A model generated the notes under the pieces. The model was not told the DNA's origin. It ran no database searches and worked only from the letters and a program-made list of their open reading frames with translations. Below, one piece after another: positions 1-9,963 of a DNA stretch of 64,000 nt. Every line of letters begins with the position of its first letter. Position 1 is the stretch's first letter. Origin of the DNA: Lactiplantibacillus plantarum (GTDB lineage Bacteria; Bacillota; Bacilli; Lactobacillales; Lactobacillaceae); assembly GCF_014131735.1 (NCBI RefSeq), contig NZ_CP039121.1, forward strand, positions 1,736,001 through 1,800,000, read 5' to 3'. The position numbers and the translations under genes are program-made.

Positions 1-519
1 CAACACTTGCGCCAGGCCCACCCGCTTCTGTTGGCCCCCCGACATCTGACTGACGGTCTGCGTCAGGTCGGTAATGTGCAGTTGTGTCAAAATCGTTTTG
101 ACATCACTTTCAGCCGTCCAAGCATCTTCTTGGTTCATTCGATCCTCAGCGGCCACGTAAGCTTTTTGGGTCGCTTGGTCTTCGGGATGATCAGCATAAG
201 CGGCCAACGTTTGCTCGTAGTGGCGAATCGTTCGAAAGACTTGCTGACTACCGGCCAAAACGGCATCAATGACTGTCAGATTCTGGTCAAGTTCCGGCTT
301 TTGCTTTAAATAACCAATCGTATAATTTTTGGGCATCACCAGTTGACCGGCTTCCGGTGCCGTAATCCCGGCTAATACGTCTAATAAATTCGTTTTCCCG
401 GACCCGTTAACGCCAATGACACCAATCCGGTCATGTTCATTCACAATAAATGAAATATCGTGAAATAACGTCTTCTCACCATAAGTTCGGGTCAGATTTT
501 CTGCTCTTAAAGTTTGCAT
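1..519 (-). CDS. ABC-F family ATPase, Uup/YfmR type (3' end beyond window)
   Basis: This is the N-terminal 173 codons of a soluble, duplicated ABC ATPase of the ABC-F family. The family acts on ribosomes as translation factors rather than as transporters. It begins MQTLRAENLTRTYGEKTLF, has a Walker A (GVNGSGKT, about residues 38-45) and ends just after the signature MSGGQQKRVGLAQVL. The insert after Walker A and the overall wording resemble Bacillus YfmR more than antibiotic-resistance ABC-F proteins; that resemblance is from memory. The start is the ATG at 519. The gene is cut by the window edge, so it should not be read as a pseudogene. The exact ABC-F subgroup is inferred. Confidence 0.85.
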   Translation of the reverse strand, partial: MQTLRAENLTRTYGEKTLFHDISFIVNEHDRIGVIGVNGSGKTNLLDVLAGITAPEAGQLVMPKNYTIGYLKQKPELDQNLTVIDAVLAGSQQVFRTIRHYEQTLAAYADHPEDQATQKAYVAAEDRMNQEDAWTAESDVKTILTQLHITDLTQTVSQMSGGQQKRVGLAQVL

Positions 520-652
520 TGTTACGATCCACCCTTTTTTTACATCATTAAGTTCTATCTTAGCTAGAATCGGCTTAAAACACAACTGACAAACGCGCAA
601 ATCAACGTTAATATTTCCTAACGATCATCGATTCGATTGGGTCGTGAGTCAC

Positions 653-687
653 AAAAAACTCCTGAGGCTCACTCGGCCCCAAGAGTT
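653..687 (-). terminator. intrinsic terminator after the 150-aa gene
   Basis: On the minus strand an 8-bp stem (AACTCTTG / CAGGAGTT, one G-U pair) with a GGC/GCC inner stem is followed by six T. It lies 17 bases past the stop of the 150-aa gene. Confidence 0.7.
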
Positions 688-703
688 GTTTGGCAACACC
701 TTA

Positions 704-1156
704 TTAGTTATGATCACCATAAACATCAAAGACGGTCCGTTCATCATCAACGACTAAGTGTAATTTTCCATCGCTGGCTAATGAGCTCGTCTGATAAATG
801 TTGTCGATACCATCCGCATCCCGTGGCTTGAATGGCAAGTAAATTTGTTCACTACCACGTTCGTCGCCAAACAGGATATCAATTTTTTCAATGTCTTGAT
901 AATGTGTCACCCGTTCAAACATCCCACTTGTCACGGATGATAGTTGGGTCGTGTCCGGATCGATCGCATCAGCGTCAGGTTTAAATTCAGCCTTAAATGA
1001 TTTACAAGGATGAATGATGGTCATATGGCCACCCTTAATTCGACCGTAACTCGTCGTTACCCGGCCGATCCACAGGTCAGAGATATCTTGATGATGAACT
1101 GTCCAAGTGTCACCATTCCGAAAATGAAATTTCAATGCTTCTAATGCTCGTTCCAT
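704..1156 (-). CDS. conserved hypothetical protein, 150 aa
   Basis: I do not recognise a characterised family. The product is a soluble acidic protein with no signal peptide or membrane segment. It reads as alternating short beta-strands (FHFRNGDTWTV, DLWIGRVTTSYGRI, KLHLVVDDERTVFDVYG), suggesting a small beta-rich fold. The start is the ATG at 1156 with a GGTGATTTG-like Shine-Dalgarno upstream. It follows cca by 56 bases in the same direction and ends at a terminator, so it may be the last gene of the dapB-cca transcript. Function unknown. Confidence 0.75.
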   Translation of the reverse strand: MERALEALKFHFRNGDTWTVHHQDISDLWIGRVTTSYGRIKGGHMTIIHPCKSFKAEFKPDADAIDPDTTQLSSVTSGMFERVTHYQDIEKIDILFGDERGSEQIYLPFKPRDADGIDNIYQTSSLASDGKLHLVVDDERTVFDVYGDHN

Positions 1157-1212
1157 TCAAATCACCTCATTGAATTAGTTTCACTTTAATCGTAACAGAT
1201 TCATAGAAAATA

Positions 1213-2436
1213 TCAATGGTTTTTTGAATCCGCTACCATCCTTGCAAAATCAAGCAAAGCATCCTGCTGATTTGGGACCTGTTTCATCACCACGGCCTGT
1301 AAGCAAGCCGCTAGAATTTGACCCATCATTGGCCCAGGCGTCACCAATTTAGCTTTCAATAAATCGCCACCGTTAATGGCCAATTCATGCTTGTCATGGA
1401 TTGGTAAGCTAGCATAAGATTGCACCAATTGTGCTTGGCCCTGGCCAAAGCCTAAAATCGTAGCCACCTGATTAGCCGTTTTCAGCGCCTCTAAGCCCGT
1501 ATAAAAGTTCTCCTGCGCAGTTAACTGACCGTTGTGTTTTAACGCCATCAGCGCTTTAATAGCGGCCGTCACGTGATTAATCAGCTCATTGCTCGTCTTC
1601 CACGTCTTTAACAACTGGCGAACAGCCGCTTCGTCAGTCCGTTGCATGGTCCAGCTAAGCAAGGTCCAAGTACTTTCAATACTCGGCAAATGCCAAGCTG
1701 GAAGTGCCATTAACTGCCGCAGCATCGCTTCTTGATCAGCCATTGCGGGCATATAACGATACAAGTCAGTGGTCAGCAAGCCGGTCAAACCAGCAACTGG
1801 GTGCTGACCCATCAGCAGCTTCTCCCACTCGACACGCGTCCGTTCCACGGCAATTTTCGCCAACAACGCCGCATTATCGGCAATCGCTTGTTCGGTCTGC
1901 GATTCAATGGTAAAGCCTAACTGACTTGCAAACCGAACGGCACGCATCATCCGCAACGCATCTTCGTGAAACCGTTCTTCAGCCACTCCAACGGCGCGTA
2001 AGATTCCTTGTTCCATATCTGCTAACCCGTCAAACAGATCAATCACTTCACCGTTAGCAGTCATGGCTAAGGCGTTGATTGTGAAATCCCGGCGCTTCAG
2101 GTCCTCTTTCAATGATCGGACGAACGTAACCTGATCAGGGCGGCGAAAATCTTGGTAACCAGATTCAGTCCGAAACGTCGTCGTTTCATAACCATTGCCG
2201 TGATCTAAGATCATCACCGTTCCGTGCTCGATTCCCGTATCAACCGTCCGTTTAAATAATTGTTTGACTTCAGCCGGAAACGCGCTGGTCGCAATATCGA
2301 CGTCATGTAGGGGCTTGCCCAAAATCGTATCGCGAACACACCCACCAACAAAGTACGCCTCATAGCCGGCCGCTTCGATCGTCTCAATAATCGGCTTAGC
2401 TGCTTGAAACTCAGCTGGCAACTGCGTCAAAATCAT
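1213..2436 (-). CDS. cca: CCA tRNA nucleotidyltransferase
   Basis: This cytoplasmic enzyme adds or repairs the 3' CCA end of tRNAs using CTP and ATP. The class II nucleotidyltransferase head is clear: GGCVRD at residues 31-36, the metal-binding pair in HDVDIATSA (44-52), then [11 protein letters not shown] and the tRNA-binding head with [21 protein letters not shown]. The 407-residue length is normal for Firmicutes. Its ATG overlaps the dapB stop by four bases (ATGA), so the two are translationally coupled. The dapB-cca pairing is common in Firmicutes. Confidence 0.95.
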   Translation of the reverse strand: MILTQLPAEFQAAKPIIETIEAAGYEAYFVGGCVRDTILGKPLHDVDIATSAFPAEVKQLFKRTVDTGIEHGTVMILDHGNGYETTTFRTESGYQDFRRPDQVTFVRSLKEDLKRRDFTINALAMTANGEVIDLFDGLADMEQGILRAVGVAEERFHEDALRMMRAVRFASQLGFTIESQTEQAIADNAALLAKIAVERTRVEWEKLLMGQHPVAGLTGLLTTDLYRYMPAMADQEAMLRQLMALPAWHLPSIESTWTLLSWTMQRTDEAAVRQLLKTWKTSNELINHVTAAIKALMALKHNGQLTAQENFYTGLEALKTANQVATILGFGQGQAQLVQSYASLPIHDKHELAINGGDLLKAKLVTPGPMMGQILAACLQAVVMKQVPNQQDALLDFARMVADSKNH

Positions 2437-3218
2437 AGTAAGTGCTCCAAACCAACAAAGAGTTCGTGATACTGGTTAACTTTTTCAACCGCCACTTTGA
2501 CACCAGTCATAAATGAGATCCGATCAAAGGAATCTTGGCGAATCGTTAACCCTTCACCAGGGCCGCCAAACATGACCTCTTCGTGCGCCACTAGTCCAGG
2601 TAACCGAACCGCGTGAATCCGCATCCCTTCATATTCGGCACCCCGTGCGCCAGGTAGAGTTTCAGTTGCGTCAGGATTACCTTGTTCCTTTGGTTGCCGA
2701 ACTTCAGCAATCTTCTTAGCAGTACTGATAGCAGTACCACTTGGCGAGTCAATCTTATCGTCATGATGCATCTCGATAATTTCAACATCTGGGAAGTACT
2801 TCGCTGCTTGTTGGGCAAATTGCATGAGTAAGACGGCACTGATCCCAAAGTTAGGCGCAATGAGGCCGCCCACTTGCTTGTCCTTTGCTAATTTTTGCAA
2901 CTCGGCAACTTGTTCATCGGTCATCCCAGTAGTCCCAATAACAGGCGAAATACCATGGTTAAGTGCAAACTTTGCATTTTCATAAACGGCGGTTGGAATC
3001 GTAAAGTCGATCCAGACCGTGGCATCCGTCTTAATTTGGTCTAAATCATGAAAAGCTGGCACGTCTTGACCCTTAAAGCGGTCGTCCTCACCTAGATTTT
3101 GTTCTCCACTGCGCGCGTCATAGACCCCAACTAATTCAAAATCAGGATTATCAATGACCATCTGAGCAGCCGTACTACCCATCCGACCCTTATAGCCGGC
3201 AACAATTACTTTTACCAC
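2433..3218 (-). CDS. dapB: 4-hydroxy-tetrahydrodipicolinate reductase
   Basis: DapB reduces 4-hydroxy-tetrahydrodipicolinate with NAD(P)H in the diaminopimelate/lysine pathway, which feeds peptidoglycan synthesis. Seen: the Rossmann motif VAGYKGRMG (6-14), the active-site segment [15 protein letters not shown] with HH at 151-152 and Lys155, and a C-terminal [15 protein letters not shown] block. Its 261 residues match the family. The start is a GTG at 3218 with a strong GAGGAGG Shine-Dalgarno eight bases away. The gene is the head of the dapB-cca pair. No lysine riboswitch is visible upstream. Confidence 0.95.
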   Translation of the reverse strand: MVKVIVAGYKGRMGSTAAQMVIDNPDFELVGVYDARSGEQNLGEDDRFKGQDVPAFHDLDQIKTDATVWIDFTIPTAVYENAKFALNHGISPVIGTTGMTDEQVAELQKLAKDKQVGGLIAPNFGISAVLLMQFAQQAAKYFPDVEIIEMHHDDKIDSPSGTAISTAKKIAEVRQPKEQGNPDATETLPGARGAEYEGMRIHAVRLPGLVAHEEVMFGGPGEGLTIRQDSFDRISFMTGVKVAVEKVNQYHELFVGLEHLL

Positions 3219-3413
3219 AATAAATTCCTCCTCAAGATTAAGCTAATTATATTTTAGCAGACAATTGCCAAATTAGGCAGGAGAATCCTCGCTGAACCTG
3301 TTTAAACTGTTAAACTAGCCCCATTTTGTTCATGACCAATGGCTAAAACGGTCCCGCTAATTAACTTGCTACTTTGTGGGACGAGCCACGTCCGTCCTAT
3401 AACACTGATATGA

Positions 3414-3466
3414 ATAAAAAATAGTGTCTGACTCAAAGCGTAGTCCCGCTCGGTCGAACACTATTT
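3414..3466 (-). terminator. intrinsic terminator after the HAD phosphatase gene
   Basis: A 9-bp stem, AAATAGTGT (3458-3466 read on the minus strand) with ACACTATTT (3419-3427), is extended inward by GTC/GAC pairs and followed by a T-run. The same AATAGTGT core is used in the terminator at 35066-35114. Confidence 0.7.
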
Positions 3467-3503
3467 GCTTATATATTTCGGCCGCCAACAATACCTGGTG
3501 ACG

Positions 3504-4301
3504 CTAAATTAACGTGTCAATCGTCGCTAACACCCCATCATGATTATTGTCATGTGACGTAAGATACGTAGCCATCTCTTTGACGGGTGTAATCGCATTT
3601 TGCATCGCAAAACTGTAATCAGCCTCCCGTAGCATTTCAAGATCATTACCGTTATCACCGAACGCGGCCGTTTGACTAGGGGCAACGTGCCAATGCTGCT
3701 GGAGATAAGCAAGCCCGGTTGCCTTGTTAACATGTGGTGGAATGACGTCAAGCCCATTACCACCGCTGACAGTCGCACGTAACCGGCCAGCAAATTGCTG
3801 ATTGATCAAAGCGGCGTGCGCATCAGCATCCGTGGCTTGCCAACTAAAAGTCGCTTTATAGATATGGTCATCAATTGCTGATAGCGATGGCACCACTTGC
3901 AGCCGGCTCAAATAGTACCGCATGATTGGACTGTCATCTTGGGGCCGAATATATGCCCCTTGCTTGCCGGAGACCGAGATCTCAGCACCAGCCAGTGCTG
4001 GTTCAGTCGCCACGTAAACTAACAGTTCCTGATAAAGCGCCGGCTCAATCAAGCTTTCAGCCAACACGTTGCCGTGATTATCAATGACTAACCCGCCATT
4101 TTCAGCCACATAGGTCAATTCACCGTTGATCCCGTCAAAAACATCAATACAATGTTGCAGCTGATTGCCGCTCGCCACAACAAAGTGCTGGCCCTGAGCA
4201 TTCATTTGATCCAACTGGGCCTGAAACCGATGGTGATCAAACTGATGGTCGTCTCTCAAAAACGTGCCATCTAAATCGGTGGCAATAATAGCTACTTTCA
4301 C
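3504..4301 (-). CDS. Cof-type HAD-superfamily phosphatase
   Basis: This is a cytoplasmic haloacid-dehalogenase phosphatase of the Cof/YidA group, which dephosphorylates sugar phosphates and similar small molecules; its own substrate is unknown. The nucleophile motif DLDGT spans residues 9-13 and the C-terminal magnesium motif GDNGNDLEML is present, with a C2-type cap between them. The 265-residue length is typical. The start is a GTG at 4301 (MKVAIIATD) after a GTGAGGCG Shine-Dalgarno. It appears monocistronic, with a TTGAAA/TAAAAT promoter near 4336-4363 and its own terminator. Confidence 0.88.
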   Translation of the reverse strand: MKVAIIATDLDGTFLRDDHQFDHHRFQAQLDQMNAQGQHFVVASGNQLQHCIDVFDGINGELTYVAENGGLVIDNHGNVLAESLIEPALYQELLVYVATEPALAGAEISVSGKQGAYIRPQDDSPIMRYYLSRLQVVPSLSAIDDHIYKATFSWQATDADAHAALINQQFAGRLRATVSGGNGLDVIPPHVNKATGLAYLQQHWHVAPSQTAAFGDNGNDLEMLREADYSFAMQNAITPVKEMATYLTSHDNNHDGVLATIDTLI

Positions 4302-4412
4302 GATAGTAAACGCCTCACTTAAATTTGGTATACGTTCATTTTACCAAAATTGAAAGTGGTTTCAATAACTTTAGAAATGAAACCTCTCAGCAAACGGCGA
4401 AGAACTAAAGGC

Positions 4413-5681
4413 CTAGTAGCCCTGATCCTCGTAGTCTTCTAGCATCGCAACCATTTCACCATCATCTGGTTCAATCGTTAGATAATTCCGCAACGCTACC
4501 ACGGCACTGTCGGCCATTCCTGCTTCGCGGAAGAAATAAATTGCTGGCTTAAGGAAATCCTTGTTATGTTCAAAGAACGGATAAGCCGCTTCGTAATTAT
4601 CCTTAGCCGCCTGAAAATGATCGAGCCGGTCATTAGAGATTGCCAAGTTCCAGTAGAACTGTGGATCAAACTCATTACTTTGCAAATATTGATCCAACAA
4701 GTCGATATTGTCTTGATAACGGTCCCGCTGAACTAACAAATTAGACAGTTCCAGTACCGTAGTCAAATTATCAGGGTCAATACTCAAGCCTTCCCGTAAA
4801 TACTTTTCAGCTAATTCCTGATCGTCTAATTTCAAGGCTAAGCGGGCAGTTTGCAAGTACAGCTGCTCATTGTATTGGTCGACCGCTAAACCTTCTTGTA
4901 AGGTCAATAACGCCTTGTCCAGTTGATGAAGTTGCTCTTGGGCCTGGGCCAAGTATGGATACAGGGACGCATACTGATTGTCTTGTTCCCGCAGTTTGTC
5001 GAAGATATCAACAGCCTTCTGGGGTTCGTTTAATTGCAAATAAGTGAAGCCTAATTCAAACTGGCTGTCCGGCGTGAGCTTGGCAGGCTTGATTTGTTCT
5101 AAATAACCCACCGCCTGCTCAAAGCGCCCGGACTCAGCATAAGCCACCCCTAGTCGTTCAACTAAGTTAACTTTAGAGATCTCTAGTTGTCCCTGCTTGA
5201 TCAAGTCCAAGTAGAAGCGAGTCGCCTGACCGTAGTTACGAATCAAGAAGTAAAATTCTGCGAGCGCAAATTCGACAACTGGTTCGTCCGGTGCCAGCTG
5301 ATAGGCTTCCTTGAGTTTTTGCTCACTGACTTCAAATAACTCTTGGGTCTGGTATAGATCGGCCTCAACTAACAACGCTTGAACGTATGCCGGTGAGTCT
5401 GGCTTAACTTGTTGTAAATAGTCGAGTGCCAGGTCCGTATCGTCCTCATCGATGGCAATATCAGCCAGACTTGTCCGTAAGTCGTCCTCATCGGGATACT
5501 TAGCCAGTAACTTCTTATAAGTCCGTTCCGCTTGCTTTAAAAAGCCCAAACCGTACAATTCTTCAGCCAGACTATACAGCGTCTGGTCATCGTCCTTACG
5601 TAAGGCCCATGCAAAGTGCTTTTTGGCCGTGTCAATTTGCCCGTTTGATAGTGCTGCGAGCATTTTTTCTGAATAACTCAT
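4413..5681 (-). CDS. tetratricopeptide repeat protein
   Basis: The product is a 422-residue all-helical protein made of about ten TPR units, for example DDQTLYSLAEELYGLGFLKQAERTY, with recurring A, Y, L and acidic positions. TPR arrays are protein-protein scaffolds; no catalytic domain, signal peptide or membrane segment is seen. An upstream ATG at 5690 is possible, but AAAGGA sits eight bases before the ATG at 5681, giving MSYSEKML. The gene lies between the HAD phosphatase and HU with long gaps on both sides. Its partner is unknown. Confidence 0.85.
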   Translation of the reverse strand: MSYSEKMLAALSNGQIDTAKKHFAWALRKDDDQTLYSLAEELYGLGFLKQAERTYKKLLAKYPDEDDLRTSLADIAIDEDDTDLALDYLQQVKPDSPAYVQALLVEADLYQTQELFEVSEQKLKEAYQLAPDEPVVEFALAEFYFLIRNYGQATRFYLDLIKQGQLEISKVNLVERLGVAYAESGRFEQAVGYLEQIKPAKLTPDSQFELGFTYLQLNEPQKAVDIFDKLREQDNQYASLYPYLAQAQEQLHQLDKALLTLQEGLAVDQYNEQLYLQTARLALKLDDQELAEKYLREGLSIDPDNLTTVLELSNLLVQRDRYQDNIDLLDQYLQSNEFDPQFYWNLAISNDRLDHFQAAKDNYEAAYPFFEHNKDFLKPAIYFFREAGMADSAVVALRNYLTIEPDDGEMVAMLEDYEDQGY

Positions 5682-5827
5682 TACACCCATCCTTTAAACC
5701 ACTAAGAAACGACTTCATTTAGTCGCCATGGTTTCATCATTTATTTCAATAGTCAGCCTGATATCGTCACATGGGATACCAGCTGTTAATCGCTTGACCT
5801 GACAGTCTATCATACCGCAGACGACAG

Positions 5828-5863
5828 CAAAAAAGCCAGTATAACGGTCGCTATACTGGCTTT
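5828..5863 (-). terminator. intrinsic terminator after HU gene
   Basis: A 12-bp stem (5832-5843 with 5852-5863, core AAAGCCAGTATA) and an eight-base loop are followed by TTTTTT on the minus strand. Confidence 0.85.
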
Positions 5864-5892
5864 CATGTTTGCATTTCATTAACTGATATGCA

Positions 5893-6168
5893 TTATTTAA
5901 CTGCGTCCTTTAAAGCTTTCCCTGGCTTAAATGCAGGTACTTTGCTTGCAGGAATTTGGATTTCGTCACCAGTTTGTGGGTTACGGCCCTTACGAGCTGC
6001 ACGTTCACGTACTTCAAAGTTACCAAATCCGATCAGTTGAACTTTTTCACCCTTTGCAAGAGTGTCTTGGATTGATGCAAAGACTGCGTCAACTGCAGCA
6101 GTTGCGTCTTTCTTCGTTAAGTTAGTTGCCGCAGCAACGTTGTTAACTAATTCAGCTTTGTTTGCCAT
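5893..6168 (-). CDS. hup: HU-family nucleoid DNA-binding protein
   Basis: This small histone-like protein (91 aa) bends and compacts DNA as a dimer. The HU signature [21 protein letters not shown] occupies about residues 47-67, with the beta-arm [19 protein letters not shown] after it. It begins [12 protein letters not shown] after a GGGGAGGTGA Shine-Dalgarno. It has its own promoter far upstream (6293-6321), a long structured leader and its own terminator, so it is a single-gene unit, as expected for an abundant nucleoid protein. Confidence 0.96.
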   Translation of the reverse strand: MANKAELVNNVAAATNLTKKDATAAVDAVFASIQDTLAKGEKVQLIGFGNFEVRERAARKGRNPQTGDEIQIPASKVPAFKPGKALKDAVK

Positions 6169-6235
6169 GTTTGATTCACCTCCCCGTTACAGAGTGAAGG
6201 ATCGCCGTGCTTTTTAACATCGTTGATCCAGATGA

Positions 6236-6260
6236 TCATTTTTGAGTGGTCCAAAAATGA
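6236..6260 (-). other. hairpin in the HU mRNA leader
   Basis: Nine-base inverted repeats TCATTTTTG (6236-6244) and CAAAAATGA (6252-6260) enclose a seven-base loop in the roughly 120-base leader of hup. No T-run follows, so it is not a terminator. A role in mRNA stability is only a guess. Confidence 0.5.
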
Positions 6261-6292
6261 GAGAAACGATAACAAGCATCATTTCTTCATCA

Positions 6293-6321
6293 AAGATAGC
6301 ATAGGAATGCTGTAATAGCAA
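6293..6321 (-). promoter_or_regulatory. sigma-70 promoter of hup
   Basis: On the minus strand a -35 TTGCTA (6316-6321), a 17-base spacer and a -10 TATCTT (6293-6298) are seen. It would give a leader of about 120 bases. Confidence 0.55.
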
Positions 6322-6418
6322 GCTTTTTTAGCCTTTTCAGCGAAAATAGCGCAAAAAGATGATAATCGTTTACATCAATCAAATAATGTGCTAAAATGCT
6401 GATTTTACGCGCTTTAGC

Positions 6419-7729
6419 CTACTTACGTCGCCGTTCGATCATGTGGATCGGCGTACCACTAAAATCAAAGGCATTCCGAATTTGATTTTCAAGGAACCGT
6501 TCATATGAAAAGTGCATCATATCAGGGTCATTCACAAAGACCACAAAAGTTGGGGGTTGAATCGCCACCTGAGTGGCATAGTAAACCCGTAGCCGCTTAC
6601 CATTGTCACTCGGTGTCGGATTCATCGCAATCGCATCCATAATAACGTCATTTAAAACGGACGACTGAATCCGCCGCATATGGTTCGTATTGACTTTCTT
6701 AATCAACGCGGGTAGTTGCTCCAAACGTTGATTAGTCTTAGCAGAGACAAAAATAATCGGCGCATAGCTCAAGTAAACGAACTGATCACGAATATACGCT
6801 TCGAATTCTTGCATGGTGTGGTTGTCTTTCTTAACCAGATCCCACTTATTGACCACGATGATAATACCCTTACCCGCTTCATGCGCATAACCAGCAACCC
6901 GCTTATCCTGCTCACGAATGCCTTCTTCACCATTGATGACAAAGAGTGCCACGTCACTATTATCGATTGCCTTGAGCGCACGCATAACGCTATAACGTTC
7001 GGTATTTTCGTAAACTTTTCCTTTTTTACGGATACCGGCCGTATCGACCATCACAAACCGGTCACCATCCTGATCAGTAAACTTGGTATCAATGGCATCC
7101 CGGGTTGTCCCGGCCACGTCAGAAACGATGACCCGGTCTTCACCCAGCAAGGCGTTGACAATTGATGACTTACCCACGTTCGGGCGGCCAATCAAACTGA
7201 AACGAATCGTCCCCGGTTCGTCCTCCCCACTTTTTTCAGGAAAGTTTTTGATAACAGCATCGAGCAAGTCCCCAAGTCCGAGTCCATGCGCACCTGAGAT
7301 AGGGTACGGATCGCCAAAGCCAAGGGAATAAAAGTCATAGACTTCACTCCGAAGTTCAGGATTATCGACTTTATTAACACCCAGCACGACCGGTTTGTTC
7401 GACCGGTACAAGATTTGGGCAACGTGTTCATCAGCGTCCGTGACGCCTTCTTTGATGCTAACTAAATAAATAATGACATCAGCTTCATCGATTGCAATTT
7501 CGGCTTGCTGTGTAATCTGTTTAATGAATGGGGCATCTTCGATATCGATCCCACCCGTATCGATCAAACTGAATTCTTGACCAAGCCATTCACTGTTGGC
7601 GTAAATCCGGTCACGAGTCACACCCGGTGTATCTTCAACAATCGAGATCCGATCACCCGCAATCCGATTAAAAATCGTTGATTTACCAACGTTTGGTCGC
7701 CCAACAATGGCGACGACTGGTTTTGCCAT
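6419..7729 (-). CDS. der: ribosome biogenesis GTPase Der (EngA)
   Basis: Der is an essential GTPase with two tandem G domains that helps assemble the 50S ribosomal subunit. Both G1 motifs read GRPNVGKS (about residues 10-17 and 182-189), followed by DTPGVTRD and DVAGTTRD switch regions, DTGG and DTAG G3 motifs, and NKVD and NKWD G4 motifs. A KH-like C-terminal domain closes the 436-residue protein. The start is the ATG at 7729 behind AAAGGAGG. It follows rpsA but a terminator lies between them, so it is at least partly transcribed separately. Confidence 0.97.
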
Positions 7730-7811
7730 ATTAATTCCTCCTTTACCCTCGTAGCGTCAGGTTCCTGCTACAAGTCTCAAATTAATTGGTAACACCAACT
7801 AATCTGTTCCT

Positions 7812-7850
7812 AAAAAAATATCCTTCAAGGCAAGCTTGAAGGGTATTTTT
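7812..7850 (-). terminator. intrinsic terminator between rpsA and der
   Basis: A stem of ACCCTTCAAG paired with CTTGAAGGAT, closed further by A/T pairs, is followed by seven T on the minus strand just past the rpsA stop. Confidence 0.8.
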
Positions 7851-7863
7851 AATCAATCAATGA

Positions 7864-9153
7864 TTAGTTTTCATCATTGTTGCTTTCAGCATTCTTCAAT
7901 TCGTCACCGATCAAATCACCTAAAGTGAAACCAGTTGATTCTTCAGGAGCATTAGCCGTTGAACGTTCGCTAGCAGTCCGGTTGTCCCGGTTGTTGTTAC
8001 GACGACGGTTATTGTTACTCCGACGTTCTGGTTGACTTTCGTTGTCATCGTCAGCAGTTTGTGGCTTTTCTTCCAAAGCTTTAATTGATAAAGCTAACCG
8101 CTTTTCGTCTGGACGAACGTCTAAGACTTTGACTTTGATTTCTTGACCAACTTTTAAGACATCGTTTGGTGTTGCAATGTGTTGGTGTGAGATTTGTGAA
8201 ATGTGAACTAACCCTTCAACACCAGGGAAGACTTCCACAAAGGCACCAAAACTCGTCAAACGCTTAACTTTACCATCAAGTACAGCCCCTTGTGGTGCTT
8301 TTTCTTCAATACCATCCCAAGGTTCTGGTAAGGTTGCTTTGATTGATAATGAAACCCGTTCGCGGTCAGCATCAACGGATAAAATCTTAACCGTGACTTC
8401 TTGACCAACCTTCAATACATCAGCAGGCTTTTCAACCCGTTCGTATGAGATTTCTGAAACGTGAACCAAACCATCAATCCCGCCGAGGTCAACAAAGGCA
8501 CCGAAGTTCGTCAAACGAGCAACTTTACCTTCAACGACATCACCAGCTTGTAAGGTCTTCAAAGCTTCTTCACGTTGTGCTTCGCGTTGCTTTTCAACAA
8601 CGGCACGGTGTGATAAGATCAAGCGATTTTCGCTAGGTTCAATTTCAATAATCTTAAGTTCAAGTTCTTGGCCTTTATAGGCATTTAAATCTTCAACATA
8701 ATGATCATCAATCATTGAGGCAGGGATGAAGCCACGAACACCAGCGTCAACGACTAACCCGCCCTTAACAACTTGCGTTACCGGAGCTTTAATCGTATGA
8801 CCTGCTTCGTATTCTTTTTCAACATCGTCCCAAACTTTGCGAGCTTCTAACCGACGATGTGACAGTAAATAACTGCCGTTTTCCTTGTCGCTGCCAATTC
8901 GAGAAATGACAACCAAGTCTAATACATCACCGACTTTAGCGGCTTCGTTGACATCGTCAACCCGTTGTGTTGAGAGTTCCTTCAAAGGAACGACCCCTTC
9001 AACACCGGTACCTTGGATACCAACAATTACTTGTTTGTCGTCGTCGATTGCTAAGACTTCACCCTTAACAACGTCACCGACGTTTACTTCTTCAACGCTG
9101 TTTAAAGCGTCTAAAAGTTCATTTTTCTCTTGGCTGTTTTCGTTTTCACTCAT
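7864..9153 (-). CDS. rpsA: 30S ribosomal protein S1 (four S1 domains)
   Basis: S1-type RNA-binding protein that helps mRNA bind the 30S subunit; low-GC Gram-positive versions are shorter than in E. coli. Four OB-fold S1 repeats are visible, beginning near residues 24, 110, 200 and 283. The last two carry clear VARLTNFGAFVDLGG.DGLVHVSEIS and VKRLTSFGAFVEVFPGVEGLVHISQIS patterns. The tail is rich in N, R, D and E and looks disordered. The length is 429. It sits between cmk and der, the usual Firmicutes order, with a strong terminator downstream. Confidence 0.94.
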   Translation of the reverse strand: MSENENSQEKNELLDALNSVEEVNVGDVVKGEVLAIDDDKQVIVGIQGTGVEGVVPLKELSTQRVDDVNEAAKVGDVLDLVVISRIGSDKENGSYLLSHRRLEARKVWDDVEKEYEAGHTIKAPVTQVVKGGLVVDAGVRGFIPASMIDDHYVEDLNAYKGQELELKIIEIEPSENRLILSHRAVVEKQREAQREEALKTLQAGDVVEGKVARLTNFGAFVDLGGIDGLVHVSEISYERVEKPADVLKVGQEVTVKILSVDADRERVSLSIKATLPEPWDGIEEKAPQGAVLDGKVKRLTSFGAFVEVFPGVEGLVHISQISHQHIATPNDVLKVGQEIKVKVLDVRPDEKRLALSIKALEEKPQTADDDNESQPERRSNNNRRRNNNRDNRTASERSTANAPEESTGFTLGDLIGDELKNAESNNDEN

Positions 9154-9242
9154 GCAAATTTCCTCCTGTCAACAATAACTCTAACCTATATCATAGCTGA
9201 AAATGCAATGAAAAGCTAGCTAAAAGCATTAAGTTAATGCAA

Positions 9243-9929
9243 TTAGATTGTTGAACTTTGTTTTTTTGTAATAATTTTGGCAATGGCAGCAACAACTTCA
9301 TCGATTGACATTGGCGTCGTATCAACAAGTGTGGCGTCCGTTGCTTGTGTTAATGGTGACACTTTACGCGTTGAATCTTTGTGGTCACGTAATTCAATCT
9401 CAGCCTGTAGCTGAGCCAAGGGCGTATCGATCCCTTTTTTTACATTTTCGGCGTATCGACGCTTAGCCCGTTCAGCCGCTGAAGCAACTAAAAAGATCTT
9501 AACTTCAGCATTGGGCAATACCGTTGTCCCAATATCACGACCGTCCATCACGATCCCACCTGCATTGGCCATCTCTCGCTGTTGTTCAGTTAAAATCGTA
9601 CGCACCTGTGGTAACGCCGCAATCGTCGAGACGTTATTCGTCACGTCTGGTTGGCGTATCGCCGCCGTAATATCTTCCTGATTAGCAAAAACCAGTTGAT
9701 CCGGCTCGCCGGGTTTAAAACTGATCTTGAGCGACTTCATTGCCGTAATCACAGCCGCTTCGTCTGCTAAATCAACGTGCTGTTGCATTGCCCAGTACGT
9801 GACTGCCCGATACATGGCACCAGTATCCACATAAATATAGCCAAACCGTTTTGCAACGAGTTTGGCTACGGTACTCTTGCCAGCTGAAGCCGGACCATCG
9901 ATGGCCACCTGTAATGCTTGCTTAGCCAT
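9243..9929 (-). CDS. cmk: cytidylate kinase
   Basis: Cytidylate kinase phosphorylates CMP and dCMP with ATP, recycling pyrimidine nucleotides. The P-loop GPASAGKST covers residues 12-20, followed by VDTGAMYRAVTYWA for the NMP-binding region, MDGRDIGTTVLPNAEVKIFLVASAAERAKRRY for the CMP-specific Asp/Arg contacts, and a RDHKDSTRKVSPL segment. The length (228) is standard. The start is the ATG at 9929 behind GAGGGG. It lies between the LysM gene and rpsA in the same direction. Confidence 0.96.
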   Translation of the reverse strand: MAKQALQVAIDGPASAGKSTVAKLVAKRFGYIYVDTGAMYRAVTYWAMQQHVDLADEAAVITAMKSLKISFKPGEPDQLVFANQEDITAAIRQPDVTNNVSTIAALPQVRTILTEQQREMANAGGIVMDGRDIGTTVLPNAEVKIFLVASAAERAKRRYAENVKKGIDTPLAQLQAEIELRDHKDSTRKVSPLTQATDATLVDTTPMSIDEVVAAIAKIITKKQSSTI

Positions 9930-9963
9930 TAACTAACCCCTCACAATCTGAAAAAATCGTGTA

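Noticed and set aside
1..519. ABC-F gene as a truncated pseudogene
   Set aside because: The frame is open to the window edge; the missing part lies outside.
3219..3413. Lysine riboswitch upstream of dapB
   Set aside because: None of the conserved lysine aptamer blocks is present.
4350..4364. TGAAAGTGGTTTCA near the HAD promoter as a cre box
   Set aside because: Palindromic, but the centre lacks the required CG of cre sites.
6355..6380. TGTAAACGATTATC near HU as a cre box
   Set aside because: Only one half matches; the end of the motif differs.
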